DNA of 64,000 nucleotides from Syngnathus acus (GCF_901709675.1 NC_051094.1:7560501-7624500); one strand, 5' to 3'. Positions 30,701 to 44,224 are shown, numbered from the stretch's first letter. Numbers and translations are program-made. Notes: generated by a model from the sequence alone, not told the origin.

Positions 30701-33479
30701 CCATTTTTAACATGTTAATTTGGTGGATATTTTGTAAAAAAGAAAAAAAAAATCTAAAAACCATGAGGACTTACCAATACAGTATACTAGAGAGAGAGAA
30801 AAAATATATATATACCAGATTGTGACATAGAAGGGCCAACGCCAGCAATAGGCACACTAAAAAACTAATCAGGTATTCGAACAAAAGACCATTTCTATTG
30901 TAATATGTTATTTTGAGGTTTAGTTAAATTCCCTCTGCTCAATTCATGAGCTGAGTGCAAGATGCATAATCTCCTGACTTCATCTTTGCCGAGTCAACAT
31001 GATCAGAAGCGCAGTATGTCGTAATAGGAATGTGACTTTCAAATGGAGAAGGGGAGGGTAGGAATTAAAATTGCACACATTGACCCCTGGGTGTTGAAAT
31101 GGGGGCCCTGCAGTCTTTAATCGGAGCTGGCTCGGTTTCATAAGAAAGCGGGGGAAAATGAAATGATTGAATATAATGTATTCCCTGAGATACACTCCCG
31201 TGTGTACGTGTGCGTGTGTGTAGCCATACATTAAACTCTACCTCTATCCACTCACGTGCTGTTTGGATGCTGCGATGAGACATTTATGGGGCAGGGATGA
31301 TGCTTTATGAGGTTTCCATCCAGTCAATGATGTATAAAAATATAATACAGTACTGCCATATAAAAAAATAAAGTATTCTCTTATTATGGCCCATTTTATT
31401 CTTATTGTGAAGTATATGTTGAAAATAACAAAAAATATATAATCAAAACATAAATAATAATTATTTTTTCCACCAAAATAGTATTTTTATATTATAAATC
31501 TTCATCTATGGCAGTAGGTTTCATTTACATATTTAGTATTATTTCATAAAGTAGCTACTGTGGATATTTATTCATATTGTTTTAAAGACTTACAGAAGGC
31601 ATACTTTTTTTTCTAAAACTCCTGTATCGGATCTGTTGGATTCTATTCACTTCAGCTCGTTGGACAAAACGACCCATGGTGACATTGGAAGCATTATATT
31701 TTCTTCTTGCCAGCTTTCTCAGCACTTCAGCCTGACTCTTCACACTTGAACGCAACACAAATGTGACAAAGTCAGCAGAAATTCTTCCCTTTATTTACAG
31801 GCTCCTCTACAGCATATGGATCAATACAATCTGTGTATAATATAAGAGGAACAAGAGCCAACACACACACTCAAGGTTATATGTGTGTGCGTATTTTTGT
31901 GTGTGTCCCCCTTCATGGTGAATGGGACATTTTTGTGTGTAGCCAAGCATTTTGTTTCCTAGAGGGCAAAAGTTGGGCCTCGCCGACGAGGAAGAAAATA
32001 GTCTATTAGACTTTGTGGCCGAGTTCAAACACCACGGCGCTTGTTTTCAATTATACGCTTTCTCCCGGCCATGCCGTTGGATCCCAAAGAGCCCATCTTG
32101 AGCAGAATTGATTTGCAGCAAAAACATGGCAAACTTTTCCAACTGGGAAGCCGTACGAGAGCCAATGGTAAAACTGCCCAGTGGAAACAAATTGGCGTTC
32201 TGAAGCAATGTATGGCACAGTGGTGACTACCAAGCTCAAATTCTGAATCAGCATGACTCTTCTCCATTCATCCAGGTGTCAGTATTTTCCACCCCTTCAA
32301 TTTCTAAGGTAATAGCAGCCTGAAGTTCAAAATGTTAATTTGCCGAACGCATGAAAATGTAAGGTTGTCACAACAGCTCTGAAGCCGTTCTTAATTGGCG
32401 GATGGCGTTCGACCCAGCATCTGTCACCTGGGAGCCGCCGCAATCACTGCATATATTTTAATCCCCTTGCTTCCAATAAGCAGACGTTTTTTCACGACGT
32501 ATTGTGTCTCCAAGGTCAGCCTTCTCAGCCGAGTGCAGCCAGAACAAACAACGCTTAATTGCTTCCTGATTGACTTTGTGCATCCGCCAATTTATTTTGC
32601 ACAATATAATCATTGATGTTTTCGTTGTTTGGGCAAACTTAGAACTTTTATTTGGAAAGACTTTGGAAAATAATGGAAATTGGGTATTGGGGGTTAGATG
32701 GGTATTTTCACTTTGATTTCCTTCGAAGTAAGACATATTAGGGAGAGCTGACTTTTAATAGCTTGTATCCCAATGTTGGGTCTCTGGCGTAGGAATGTTT
32801 TGTAGTTCCGGAATTGTCCACTATGGTTTACTGGCGCTGTGGTACAATCAACAGAGACTTGTAATGCATTTCCGGATTGTGCCTCTGTTTTCATGGATAT
32901 ACGGTAAACACGAAAGTAGACAAGTTTTAAATCATGAAAAAATATTTTAGGTATCTTTTAAGAAACATGACATTGGTATTCTCAGCTATGCCCAACTATT
33001 TCAGCAGCGGGTGAGTTGTACCACAGGATATTTTCTTTCGATGATGTAGACATGAGTTTTAATTGAATATATGCCAAGAAGTTGGGAAAAGAATATTGAG
33101 CTGTAATCAAACGGAAATAGCAAAATCCTGTTTTTTAGCATCCATTTAAGTTCTTGTTTAAATTCCACATTCCTTCTTGTTTTTTCCCCCTTTTTCTTAC
33201 TCTCTAGAGACTAAAAGTTTTTTTTCTCAGTGTCTAATTAAATGTGACACAATGCAATTACAGACTCAGACTTATGAAAAGGGAAACCTGGCTCGCTTTC
33301 CAGCTAACAGGCGCCGTAATTGCTTTCTCTACCTTTTTAAACGACTTTCCATAATCGATGGCGTCGTGAACTTGTACTCATAACTCACATAAGCTTCTGC
33401 TTTTAACTGAAACTAGGCGGTGAAGTCATGTGGCGAGGATAACGTTGTGCAGCAATCAAAGTTTGTGATCAAGGTGAAA

Positions 33480-34370
33480 CGAAGGCACCAGGAGAAATTA
33501 CAAACCAGGGAATACCATGAGTAAATACCAAATGTCATAATTACTACCAGATACTTTGACGATATGTCATAACTATATATCAGTATAAGATACCAAATAC
33601 TTTTACCACAAAACAGGTTAGAATTGTTCGCATAGCTGACTTTCATGTAAAGGCCCTCTGAATTCAGGTGTGAGCCATCCAGTTTTACCGAAGTCGAATT
33701 CCTTGTTTGGCACGCTCAAACATGGCGAATAAAAACTCTTGAATTAAAAAAAAATTGAGAGTAAACAATATGTACTCATCTCAAAGGTCTTCTCTGCTTC
33801 TCTGCTTCCTTCATGTGTGGTGATATCGTCAAATCTACCAGCAGGCCCTTGCATCTTAAACAGCACGAGCGAGCATTCAAGATGGAGACAGCAAGCGTAT
33901 TAACAGCAAGTGATGATCAACACATCCATTACGCCCTGACGCTTGCAACGCAAGCACGCTGGTTAATGGCCAATGTGCAGAAATTAATACAGCACAAACG
34001 CAACTGAACGGCCCTTTGCAGCATGTTATTCATTGTTTGCTAACTGCTTGTGATTATGTTCATTATTGTTAAGCCATCATTTTGTTTTGAGCAGCAACAG
34101 GCTTCTGTCTGCACCCTCCCTGCTACACAGCAACAATTGCCTAATACACTCACCGAGCATCATTATCAGATAAACAACATTACTAAATACCGTTGCCGGA
34201 AATCAAAATGACGTTACCAGATGCCAAATAACAATACAAAATGGCAGTAAATACATGACGAGACACGACATACCAAATAATCATTACCAGTTACAAAATA
34301 TCTCATGAGTCAAGGTCCAACTGCTCCACGACAAGACAGTAATGATCATTACCGGATACTAATGACCACG
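33480..34370. repeat. Degenerate split tandem repeat (ATTACCAGATACCAAATA-like)
   Basis: Two blocks (about 33480-33610 and 34160-34370) contain repeated diverged copies of a roughly 20 bp word. Examples are AATTACTACCAGATAC, AAGATACCAAATAC, GTTACCAGATGCCAAATAAC, ATACCAAATAATCATTACCA and ATCATTACCGGATACTAATG. About 550 bp of different sequence separates them. Confidence 0.5.
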
Positions 34371-36254
34371 TCTGAGTCTGACTCACCATCCGCAAATTTC
34401 AAGAGAACCAAGTCGAGTGTCGCTAAATTTAGACATTCTTACAGTATGTATTGAATGTCCATACCGAGTTCGCATTCACACACACTGACAAAGACATGCA
34501 AATGTAATTCGACTTATGACAGGAGTGAATGGAGGAAGTGATGATCCGTGAGAACCCAGAGAAAGGAAAATGAGAAAGCCAAGCGTCGAGAAAAGAACAG
34601 AAGAGAGTTGAGTGTATTAGAGCTGCTGTGAGACTTCCTCTTCTTGGCTGGATGGATAGAGATATGAAAAATAAGGGGGAGGCACAGTGGGAGGGGGTGG
34701 CGGCAATGGCATTACTTCTACTTCTGCAAAACAGCAATCCTCAGTTGGGATAATGGATTTGAGAAAGTTTGGGACAGTGGAAGAAGAAATTAAGAGAGAA
34801 AGAGGCAGTGATGATAATGCTGGCCTCTCAGCAGTGCAGTGCAGTGCAGCACAGCGGCGGTGGAGGTAATGATGGAAGGGATGCGAATGCTTTTCGCACA
34901 CTGAGGGGTTGAGATGGAGGACCGTTACGCTACCGTTCGGGAGGAAACTGAAATAGCATAACTCTTCATTCAAAAGCGCAATTAATAAGGCCATACGGGG
35001 ATTTATCAACCTATCATTTAACTTCTGCTAAAATGATTTACCTAGTACATGAATCTTTCACATAAATTTGTCCTGTTTGTTATTTTGTATGGCGATTGTT
35101 GAACAGCTCAAATGCACATTGCCGCTACCTAGAGGATTGGAGTGGAATTTCACATGTACATGGTCTTACCTCCCACAGGTCAGGATACTAACTTGCGGGT
35201 GTGTCACGACTAAGTGAAACAAAAGAGAGCGCCTGGGAAATATTTATGCGAGGCTTATTCGACGCGACACACGAGTTTTGTTTGTGACTCTTCCACTTTA
35301 GCTCAAGATGAACAGTTTGAGTCGGGACAACGGCAAGGCGGAAGTGAGCGATAGCGCACACTGGGAGACAGGGAGGTATCCAAACATGACAGAAGATTAA
35401 AAGAACATGCAAAAGACCATGTCTGCTTTTCCATTCCTTCCTACCTTGTTTCTTTTTTTTCTTTCTGTCTGGGATTAATGCAGTTTACGTAAAAGAGCCT
35501 CCCGCTATACAATAAGTGCTTCTTATATATAAAAAAACAAAAAGTCCAGTTCTTGGAGTTATACAAAAAGTAAAGCAATTTGCAACATGACAACATTTTT
35601 CGAAAGCTTATTGTTTAATTTATTGACTGATGGATGACGGACCTGTTATTAAAGTGTGGCACACAGTTCTGGTGCCCGGATAAGACATGGTTGAGGTTTG
35701 GAAATGATATTCTAGCCGACTGCATGGTGGCATTGTGATAGGTGGCTTCAAACGTTACGTTCAGAGGTTGGCCCACAATCTTACCAACAAAAATTAATCG
35801 AGTGTCTCAGTCCAGATTTTGCAGTGACTGTGAAGCAGCTGAACCATGAGGCATTACAATGCTGCAGCTCACTGAGGATGACAGAAGTAAAGAGAAAAAA
35901 AAAAAACAGAAGGAGTACCTGCTGCTTGGCCCCAAATGACTTAAGGCAATGGGATTTTTTTCTTTGGTCTTTTTATGAAGTCTATTATGTTTCCATGATA
36001 ATGTTGAGTCAATCATGATTCAGATGTTTGAATAACGCCACTTTTTGCTGACCTATTACTGACAGTGGGACCTACAGATATTATGGATTTAAAAAAGCAC
36101 TTCCTGCTTTATTTTGGGTGTATCATTCCAGAGCCTTATCTTTACTCCATGTCACAAACTTGAGTTATTCAAATGTATGATCAAAACAGTATAGTCTTGA
36201 TTACATCACCACGAGTCAGACAGCCACATTTAAGTGTCCATGTTTGTGTCTATG

Positions 36255-36362
36255 CAGTGGAACCCCTAAAGTTGACTTTTTTATTTGGAAGGCACCAGAA
36301 ATACAGTAGTAAAGTCATAACTACAGTAAATATTGTTATGAAAAATACTCCAAGATTATAAA
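36255..36362 (+). mobile_element. Possible second Tigger-like remnant
   Basis: The start, CAGTGGAACCCCTAAAGTTG, resembles the terminal sequence of CAGTG-ended elements in fish. The following sequence is AT-rich and no right terminus was found. Confidence 0.35.
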
Positions 36363-36829
36363 TGTAACCATCAAGTGAAGAATTGTAAACATGCTGGTAA
36401 CTAAATGACTTCTTGCAATATGGAGGTTGGCCAGCATCCCATTAAGGATTGTGTCCAAACTTAAAGGTCCCGCTGTGCTTACAGTATTTGCAAGTGAAGT
36501 AATCACTTTCGTTTCCTGTCACGTCTAGCCTCCTTCTCTCAAACGCCTTTGGGTGAGTGTGTTTTTTCTGCATTCTGGAGTCCTTGCGTGCCACCCCCTC
36601 CCTCTCATCGCCCCCCTCCCAAGCTCTCGCTCTAGTCACTGCCTCTGGTGGCTCATTTCAAAATCCAAACGCTGGTGTGGAAGACTGCAAATGAGCACAT
36701 TTCCCCTTCCCTGCAGGGTCTTGTTCTGGCCAGCTTGTGCACAGTGGCCAGTCAATACTCTGCTAATGTTATCTGTTTGCTTCCTATCGTGGGACCTGGT
36801 GGTCCTGGCCTTCACCCCAACGCTCGAAA

Positions 36830-36902
36830 AAAAACCTAACATGCATGTTTTTGGAATGTGGGAGGCAGACGTGCGAACCATGTGTCACCGTGCTGCCATC
36901 AT
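36830..36902 (-). repeat. Fish interspersed repeat, internally deleted fragment
   Basis: The plus strand shows ACATGCATGTTTTTGGAATG, then GTGGGAGGCAGACGTGCGAA and CATGTGTCACCGTGCTGCC. This is the reverse of the common fish repeat, with the part between the 'fractured' middle and the tRNA-like head deleted. Confidence 0.6.
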
Positions 36903-38134
36903 CATACATAAAACATACAATTCATGCATTTTTAGGTTTAGAAATGCCATAGTGTTCCACCCATCCATTCTCCAACGTGGAGTTAGAGAAAATTTGAATC
37001 CTTAACAAAGAGGAGTAAGGAATCCAAATAAAATATGACACATGCGGATAATAAAGTGAGTGGAGAAAAGAACACGATGACAGATAAAAGAAATATGCGA
37101 GAGGGAAATTTCAAGGAACCAAAGGAACAAAAACAACAGGAGACCGAAGATATGAAAAGAAAAAAGTATGTCATCTCTTAGTATGCACCTTGTTCTCACG
37201 CTCAGTCAGCGTAAATAAGCCCAAAGCAAAACATTGGGGTGTTTGACTTCACTCTGATCATCCACGTTCCCAAAGGCTTAGATTCCAGGATGATGTACAA
37301 ATGTTATTAGAAAGGTGTTGTTAGGAAGCTGGAGTGTAAATAACCTGTTTGTGTTTCCAGTGACTTTTTGATTGGTCTGTTGGGCGGTTGAGAATGCGGT
37401 CTACGTCCAACGGACCCAGTGTTCAATTCCGCAGTCGAAACACACTAAGTCCTCTAAAAAGAGTATTTAAATTTTTTTTGCCAGCCAATTTCAGAACTGG
37501 ATGAAATGAAATAGTAAAAGTGAATGATGTTTAAGGAAAAAGTACCCTTCAGTACAACGAGAGTTCAGCATTGAACTTTATGGTCCAAAAGCGGATTAAA
37601 ATACAGAACCTGAACAAATATAGGGGGACTAAAGATAAGGCATTGTCTTATCACCTTTGGTAACACCCTTTGGATATCAAATTGCTATCTACAAACTCCT
37701 CTTCAAATGCCAGGCTATGGGAAAAAAAATGAGACTAAGAGCAATGATTTCAAAATGTTTTCCGATATTAATGTGACCTGTAGCATAACTTGTACAACTT
37801 AATAAAAAAAAGGTGATAAGTAACACATCGTTTAATCAGAGATTTAAGACATGCCGCTTTTTTTTTTTAAAGATCGGATTCTAAATATGGACAATAATAA
37901 GTCTGAAGTACCTATTGTGTGATTTACAAAGTACACGGTATTTTGTTGTCTTTGCTTTCCAGGTGACTATTTACAGCGAGCACAACTTGACCCTGCAGCG
38001 AGATGAGTGTTCACGCTTGGCGAAATTGTAAGCGAGATATTTCTGGCCCACCAAATCAGTGACGAATCACCTGTGACCACTCCTCCCTCTCACGCACAAA
38101 TGCACACAAACACACGCATGCACACCTACACACA

Positions 38135-38259
<125 letters not shown>

Positions 38260-39635
38260 CAGCGTTTTCATGCACAACAGCTCAACAACAAGCTGCTCAA
38301 AATGAGATCCTTCCTCACTTGTTTTCCTCACTAATGACACCATGACTAAAATGTTAATTACCCCTAAAAAGAGAAATGATTGCCAAAAATCAAACAGCAA
38401 TTAGCGTGGATCATCATTAGCACCATTAGCTGCTACAGTAAGATGGAGGATTATTGAGCGAAGGGCGGCATGCTCATCAAGGCCTCATTCAGCAGGTTTT
38501 TTGTAGGGAAAAAGAAAACTTGGGGGGAAAAAATATGACAACAAATCCACAGAATTTAGCGGAAAGATACACTGAATGCAACAGTCGCTACGAGGCGTGC
38601 TTAAAAAAAACAATGGAATACGACGAGAGCTTTTGCTACATATTTCTCACGGCGCTTTGTTTTGCTGGTAAGTAATTTGTGGATTGAATACTTAAAAGTT
38701 CCAACATGTCTTGACTTTTTGTATGGCCCCATGCGATCCACCGTGGGAATCAAACTCAATCATGGCAAATCTTATTTTCACTCGCTCTCTGCTCTTCTCA
38801 AGGTTACGACTCTTCATATCAAATCCTTCCCCCTGATAACTGCACCTGAGCACCTACTGGTGGATCGTGGGGAATCTTAGGAGAGAGAACTCGGAGGTCG
38901 TTATCCTGCAAGCCAATCCTGTTGGGACAAATATTTCTTAACTTGTGTTTTCCTATTATTGAGTGCAGATGGTGAGTTGAAATCCATTGTTTGGATCCAC
39001 GCAATGAAAATAACATAAAAACTAGTAGTGTGAGTATTTCTTGTTTCACTACCACCTGCATGTATTGTATGTATAATATAATTAATGTTTAGTTTTTTAG
39101 TTTTACTAAATAAAAACAACCTCTCTCTTTGCACTGACATATTTTGTGTTTTTAATTGTGTTAAATAAACGCATTATAAAGGATCATATAAAGACTGCAA
39201 TTCTCGCAGATGGAGGAAGGATGGCCTTTTAGAACTTGAATATCTGTAGGTGTGTGTGCGTGTGTGTTCGTGCGTGTGTGTGTGTGTTAAAAATGCAAAA
39301 ACCATCAGAAAATACATGTGAAAATCTTGGATATCAATGTGGATCTGAAAAACACATCAAAATCACCAATGCGATTTTAGGAACAATTTTGACACAAATC
39401 TCACCCCGGTTTTAATTTTCCTGAATGTTGAAGCCTCATTTTACTCAGCATAAAAAACTTTTTTAAAAATTAATTCAAATTTTTCAGTTTTTTTTTGTGG
39501 CGTGTTAACTTTATAAGATATATTATCTTCAGTTCAGAGAGACTTTAATTAAATATCTTCACACAGTGATTCCCATTTTTAGACAATGGGAAGGGGAACA
39601 TTCTATACTTTACATGTCGGCTTAAGAGAACGTAC

Positions 39636-39948
39636 CTTGCTGTACAAAGGAGCCGTACACGAACCACATGGAGTTATAGAGCGTTGTGGAGGACACGGAC
39701 CCCATGGGAAGTCGAGGTGGGTTGAGCCAGTTGAGCAAGTAGACCAGAATGCCTATCAGCAGCACAGTGCCCGCGATGCACGCCCACAGCGACAAGTCGA
39801 AGGGCGCCAGGCAGGCGAACATGTCCACCGTGCGCTCAGCTTTGAGTAGCAGCACGCCCACCGAGTAATCCATGTAGCGCGTGGTGAAGTCCACAGCGCT
39901 CTCGCGCTCTGGCGTGATAGTCAGGGCGGAGAGTCCGACGTCGGCTCG
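39636..39948 (-). CDS. grid2: grid2 exon E: end of S1, M1 and start of the pore loop
   Basis: This exon has 104 codons plus one base (G), with acceptor GACCCCCAG and donor GTACGTT. Residues 8-16 (ALTITPERE) hold the arginine equivalent to R530, which binds the amino-acid alpha-carboxylate in iGluRs. [14 protein letters not shown] follows. From about residue 48, [15 protein letters not shown] opens M1, which continues through [27 protein letters not shown] is the cytoplasmic loop, and [18 protein letters not shown] is the re-entrant pore helix. Q618 at the Q/R-site position is encoded as Gln in the DNA. The last base joins GT of exon F to give Gly620. It is the largest exon in the window. Confidence 0.98.
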
Positions 39949-40873
39949 CTGGGGGTCAAGAAGAAGGACATGAGGGGTCATGTAAAGTGGGGTACACACA
40001 CCGGTAATATGTTTGAGGAATTTGTCACGTTTTGAAAATCGGTTTAGAAAAAGAAAAAAAAAATCACAAGAATGAGTGTAATCAATTGCTATTGTAGCAC
40101 TCTGCCAAAAAGCAGCTTTGGCCACACTTCAATTTGTTGGCCTTTTTTTGGTGCAGGTGCCTAAAATAAAATATCAATTTGCCTGTAAGCGGGACAATTT
40201 GCACTTGAAACATCCATGAGTCAGTGAGTGCAATTAAAATGTGCTTTAACAAAAAAATAGACCTAATTAAAATGTTTCCAGTCCCTGGAGTTATGCTAGC
40301 AGCTGTTGACATCTGCTTGCATCTTTTGTCGTGTATTTATACTGTGATCTTCCAACATCAAGTTGTACCTTCCTAATGCGAACCTAGATGAAATTGAGCA
40401 CCCTCTAGTGGCTGATAGCTAAAAAAATACAGGTAGTAAATACGCATATTCACAGCTCCTTTAACGGTCCACATTCTATAGACATCCCAATGATGGTGTT
40501 TCGATTATTTCATTAGGTGTAGCAACAATCATGATATGACTCTTATAGAAAAACAAGTATCAGTCCTAAAATAGACACCTCCTAGTGACCAAGTTATTAT
40601 CTCCCATTAAAAATGCTATTTTTACCACACAAACACCTGTTGGGCCATTAGAACTGTTACTAACCAAATCAGCAGCACCTAATGCTGCATGTGAACTGTT
40701 GTGTAAATAATTAATGTGGAATCTTTGCAACATATTGGAAATGTGTTCCATGAGCGGAATGCATCCTTTTGCGGTTCTTTTCATTTCTATTCATCCGATT
40801 ATGTGGCTTTGAAATGCTGCTTTATTTATTAACAGTTTCTCACGTGTGTGCAGGTAGATAATATTTGTTTCAC
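39949..40873 (-). other. grid2 intron D-E, 925 bp
   Basis: This is the shortest intron in the window, phase 0, with donor GTGAAAC and acceptor GACCCCCAG. It contains a CTCF-like motif at 40398-40411. No repeat or exon is otherwise evident. Confidence 0.88.
40398..40411 (-). promoter_or_regulatory. CTCF-like motif in intron D-E
   Basis: On the minus strand it reads CCACTAGAGGGTGC, which fits 13 of 14 positions of the usual CTCF core (CCASYAGRKGGCRS). Binding is not shown; one match in 64 kb can occur by chance or come from an old repeat. Confidence 0.3.
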
Positions 40874-41071
40874 CTTAAAAACAAGTTCACCCATGAGTCC
40901 ATTCCACTGGCCGTCGGGCTGCAAGCTGCCGTATTTGTGGTCTGGTGCGATGTAAATCTCATACTTGAAACCCAAATAGTTGGAGAGAGCTTCAAGGACA
41001 TCGATGGAGAAACCCTGGTATTTCTTGGGTTTGCCGAGAACGTTTTCCGACACCATCACAAATGGCTCCTC
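40874..41071 (-). CDS. grid2: grid2 exon D: S1 of the ligand-binding domain
   Basis: This exon has 66 codons and is phase 0 at both ends. It runs from [20 protein letters not shown] to [13 protein letters not shown], with acceptor CTTTCCAG and donor GTGAAAC. It contains the iGluR S1 signature [16 protein letters not shown] and the [12 protein letters not shown] loop. [11 protein letters not shown] leads into the binding strand of exon E. It matches about residues 450-515, the upper lobe that contacts D-serine in GluD2. Conservation with mammalian GluD2 is very high by eye. Confidence 0.97.
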
Positions 41072-42173
41072 CTGGAAAGTCAATAAACAATGATGGAGTG
41101 AGTTGGACAAACAGAACTGAGTATTTGTGCTGGTTTTGGTCCGGAAAAAAAATGGTATTGGATATCCCTACTGCATTATATTTAGAATAAAATCCTTTTC
41201 AATTCTGACGAGAGGTTCTTAAAGCCACCTACGTTTATTCAATAGTCGCTCCATGAATTGACGTTTAAAAGAGGAACGTCTATCCAACCTGAATACTGTA
41301 GCTTTGCAAACGTTCCAAATATATAATCATCCAACAAAGGACCCCCCCCCCCAACCCAGTGTGTACGGTATTTTCAAAGGTGCTTGTGACAGACGCAGCC
41401 CCCACTGCTCATCAATATGTGTGTGTGGCATCTAAAGGGCAGCTGCCTGTTGACGTTAAAGACATCCAGCAAACATTTGACATTCAAGGCAATTAAAAAA
41501 AGCAGTGCTCAGGGCATGAAAACATGCAACCTCTTTTAAGCATCAAAGCAGAATAAAAAAGAAAACGGAAAAAAAACCCACTTCATTTTATGGGGGAATT
41601 TTCACTCTACAGCCTGCTCATGCAAACCTCACTATTGATGAGTGAAATGTTTTGGACCAATACGTCTGCTAGATTTATGGAAGCACATTTGAGCACCCCC
41701 CCACACACACACAGACGATGCGATTAACTTGGTGGTTTCTAATCCTTGCTAGCTGTGGCCGTTCAATAAGCTATTAGGCAGTGAGTGGACACGCATGCCA
41801 AGACCCTTTTGGGCTGAACACATCCATCAGTCCAGGCAGGAAACCCCACTAAAACACACACACACAGACACACAAAGAGACACACACACGCACGCACGTG
41901 CACCAGTATGGTAATGACAGGTTTCCTCGGATTTCATCCACATGCATTTTCTGTAAAGCAGCAAAATCAAACAAAAGCATATTTTCAAATTCTAAGTTGC
42001 ACCCCACTGAAGAATTCAAAATGGCCACTATAGCAGCTATATTAAAAAAAGTAAAATCCCCCAAAAAATAACCATAGTGATAGCGAAAGTTAAAAGGTTA
42101 CAAATAAATTGGTTAAAATAAAGTTACAGGAATGAAACAAAACCACGAGAAAACTTGGAAATATACCGTAATT

Positions 42174-42336
42174 TTCGGACTATAAGTCGCACCGGAGTAT
42201 AAGTCGCACCAGCCATAAAATGCCCAAAATAGTGAAAAAACCCCATATATATGTATATAAATCGCTCCTGAGTATAAGTCGCCCCCCACCCAAACTATGA
42301 AAAAAAAACGCGACTTATAGTCCGAAAATTACGGTA
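42174..42336. mobile_element. Near-palindromic TA-flanked MITE, copy 2
   Basis: This is a 163 bp element bounded by TA. Its ends are nearly perfect inverted repeats: TACCGTAATTTTCGGACTAT plus AAGTCGC on the left, and the mirror image ending in AATTACGGTA on the right. It has internal repeats of GAGTATAAGTCGC. The termini resemble those of the element at 9684-10034, so the two look like subfamilies of one group. It sits in intron C-D of grid2. Confidence 0.85.
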
Positions 42337-42759
42337 ATCATAAAGTGAAAAATGATGTAGTTGTGGCGATACGAAAATAAGGTTATGTTCAGTTCTTTCC
42401 AAAGGAGTCAAAAAAATACTACAAAGCTATAAACCCTCATAAGATGTTAGTTTTTGTGTTGCCTTTATAGTTTTGTTTATGGCCTGATCTATGTTGTTTT
42501 ATCTGACTTTCAGTGATATTTACAAGGAACACTATACTGATTTCCTTTTTATTCACTGTGGATTTTTTACTTTTCTTTTGTACTTTGCCTTTTATAGTGG
42601 AGAAACAACTCCAGGTTTCTAATTGGCTCAAAAGGAATGCTATCGCGCCACTTGCAGCTTTTGCATAATTTGACAGACTATTAAAAATAGTGAATGGCCT
42701 TTCTTTTGGCAGCCATTTAATCATCTTTTTTTTTTTCTCAATATCATCTTCATTCAGGT

Positions 42760-43060
42760 TGTGGCTGGTCTGGATCTTAATCCAGTTGAGTGTGAGCTGG
42801 ATTGGTTACCGACCAATCGCAAGCAATCACACAGACAACCATTCACACTTAAATCACCACCTAAGGGCAATTTGAATCTTTAAAATGAAAATTCATGTAA
42901 ATTTAAAACTCATGTTTTTGGAACGTGGGAGGAAGTCGGAGTAAATGGGGGAGGGCATGAAACTTTATACACGGAGGCTGGAGCCAAGTTTCACACTCAG
43001 AGCCTCATAACTGTGATGCAAGCGTGCTAACCACGAGCCCGCTGTACCCTGAACCACTTT
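42760..43060 (-). repeat. Common fish interspersed repeat with tRNA-like head, nearly full copy
   Basis: Read on the minus strand, it begins near 43056 with a head like GTGGTTAGCACGCTTGCATC and continues through TTCCTCCCACGTTCCAAAAA. It then has a CTCTAAATTGCCC-like section and ends near AGTGTGAATGGTTGTCTGTG and GATTGGTCGGTAACC. I recognise this order from a very abundant repeat of teleost genomes; the name is not asserted. Other pieces in this window match different parts of it. Confidence 0.75.
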
Positions 43061-44224
43061 TTTAAAATACCCACCGACATGTTCAGCTTACATGTACAGC
43101 TTGACTTGTGCAACTTGTAACAAACCGAGCAAAACACGAGAGCACTTGATGACTCCCCCCAAGTGTAAATGTCAGAGTAGACTTTTAGTTGAGCTCATTA
43201 TCCTGTGAAAAGTGCATTTGAGGTGAGAAGTTTGCGGCTGAATACAGTTTGTTGCAACAAGGAAAAAAAAAAAAGGGACCTCAATCTCTTCAAACAAAAT
43301 GTCAAGTGGAAAAAAAGGCCAGCTACTGGGTTTAATCAATAATGTCAGATTTTAAGACTTGCTAAAAGTTTTCAGCGGCCAAGGCTCATTTAATCATCTT
43401 TAAAAAAGTTGGGTTTGGTTGGCCTGACTTTCAGCTGCCGGCCTCAATCGATGCTAAGTCGATGCTTTCCACGCTAAACATCTCTAAGCCTAAAAATTTC
43501 AGTGCGAGTCGGTTCCTTTTTTTGAGGCTTCAATGCCTTGTCTGTTATTCGGCGCTCTCATGCTTTTCCCCCCTGCCACTCACCAGCTGCAAGATACCAG
43601 TTGGTGCTTTTCCACGCTGCCACATCGCCGTCTTTCCCTAAACATATGCCAGAGATACCGCGTTTCCTCTCCGCCCGTCTAGCCAAGCATCACATCCATC
43701 AAGGCGACAATTCTCCTTATTTGTCGAGCGTGAAAAATGTTATCGTATCCGTCTGCATGCGGCAAGCGGGCAGGGAAGCAACCCCCCGTCCCCACCCAAC
43801 ACTTCTTTTCCACTTCCTGTCTTCTTTTAGCACACATTAATTCTTGCGGCAGTCGCATCTCTTACGTTTTGAACATGAGAAATCGCAAAAGGCCATATGC
43901 CGGAGTCCGTTTCAAAATGGCAGCTGGGCAGACAACAAGGAACACCACACAGTAAACCTCAGCTATAGTCAGAGCATTGAAATAGCTCAAACGTGAGTAA
44001 TCAATGAAACTACAACGTGAGCCCCCTACTAATAGCCGCAGTTAGTGACTGAGAGAAAATGTAGTTGAAGCCCCTCGAAAAGGATTTGTAATTCTTCTTG
44101 AATACTAACATGCTAGCCTAAATAAAAGAATTGTGACCTAACACCACATGTGGGTAAACAAATATCCGCACTAGTAGGTGACACAACGGTTATCAAAGTT
44201 ATTAAAGGAGAAGTCAATCCTGTG

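Noticed and set aside
36553-37005. 150-codon plus-strand open frame
   Set aside because: It contains a fish-repeat fragment (36830-36902), lies in a grid2 intron and matches no family I know.
37378-37440. Possible tRNA-like head with a GTTCAATTCC box B
   Set aside because: Box A is poor and no cloverleaf or known SINE body follows, so a tRNA gene or SINE is not supported.
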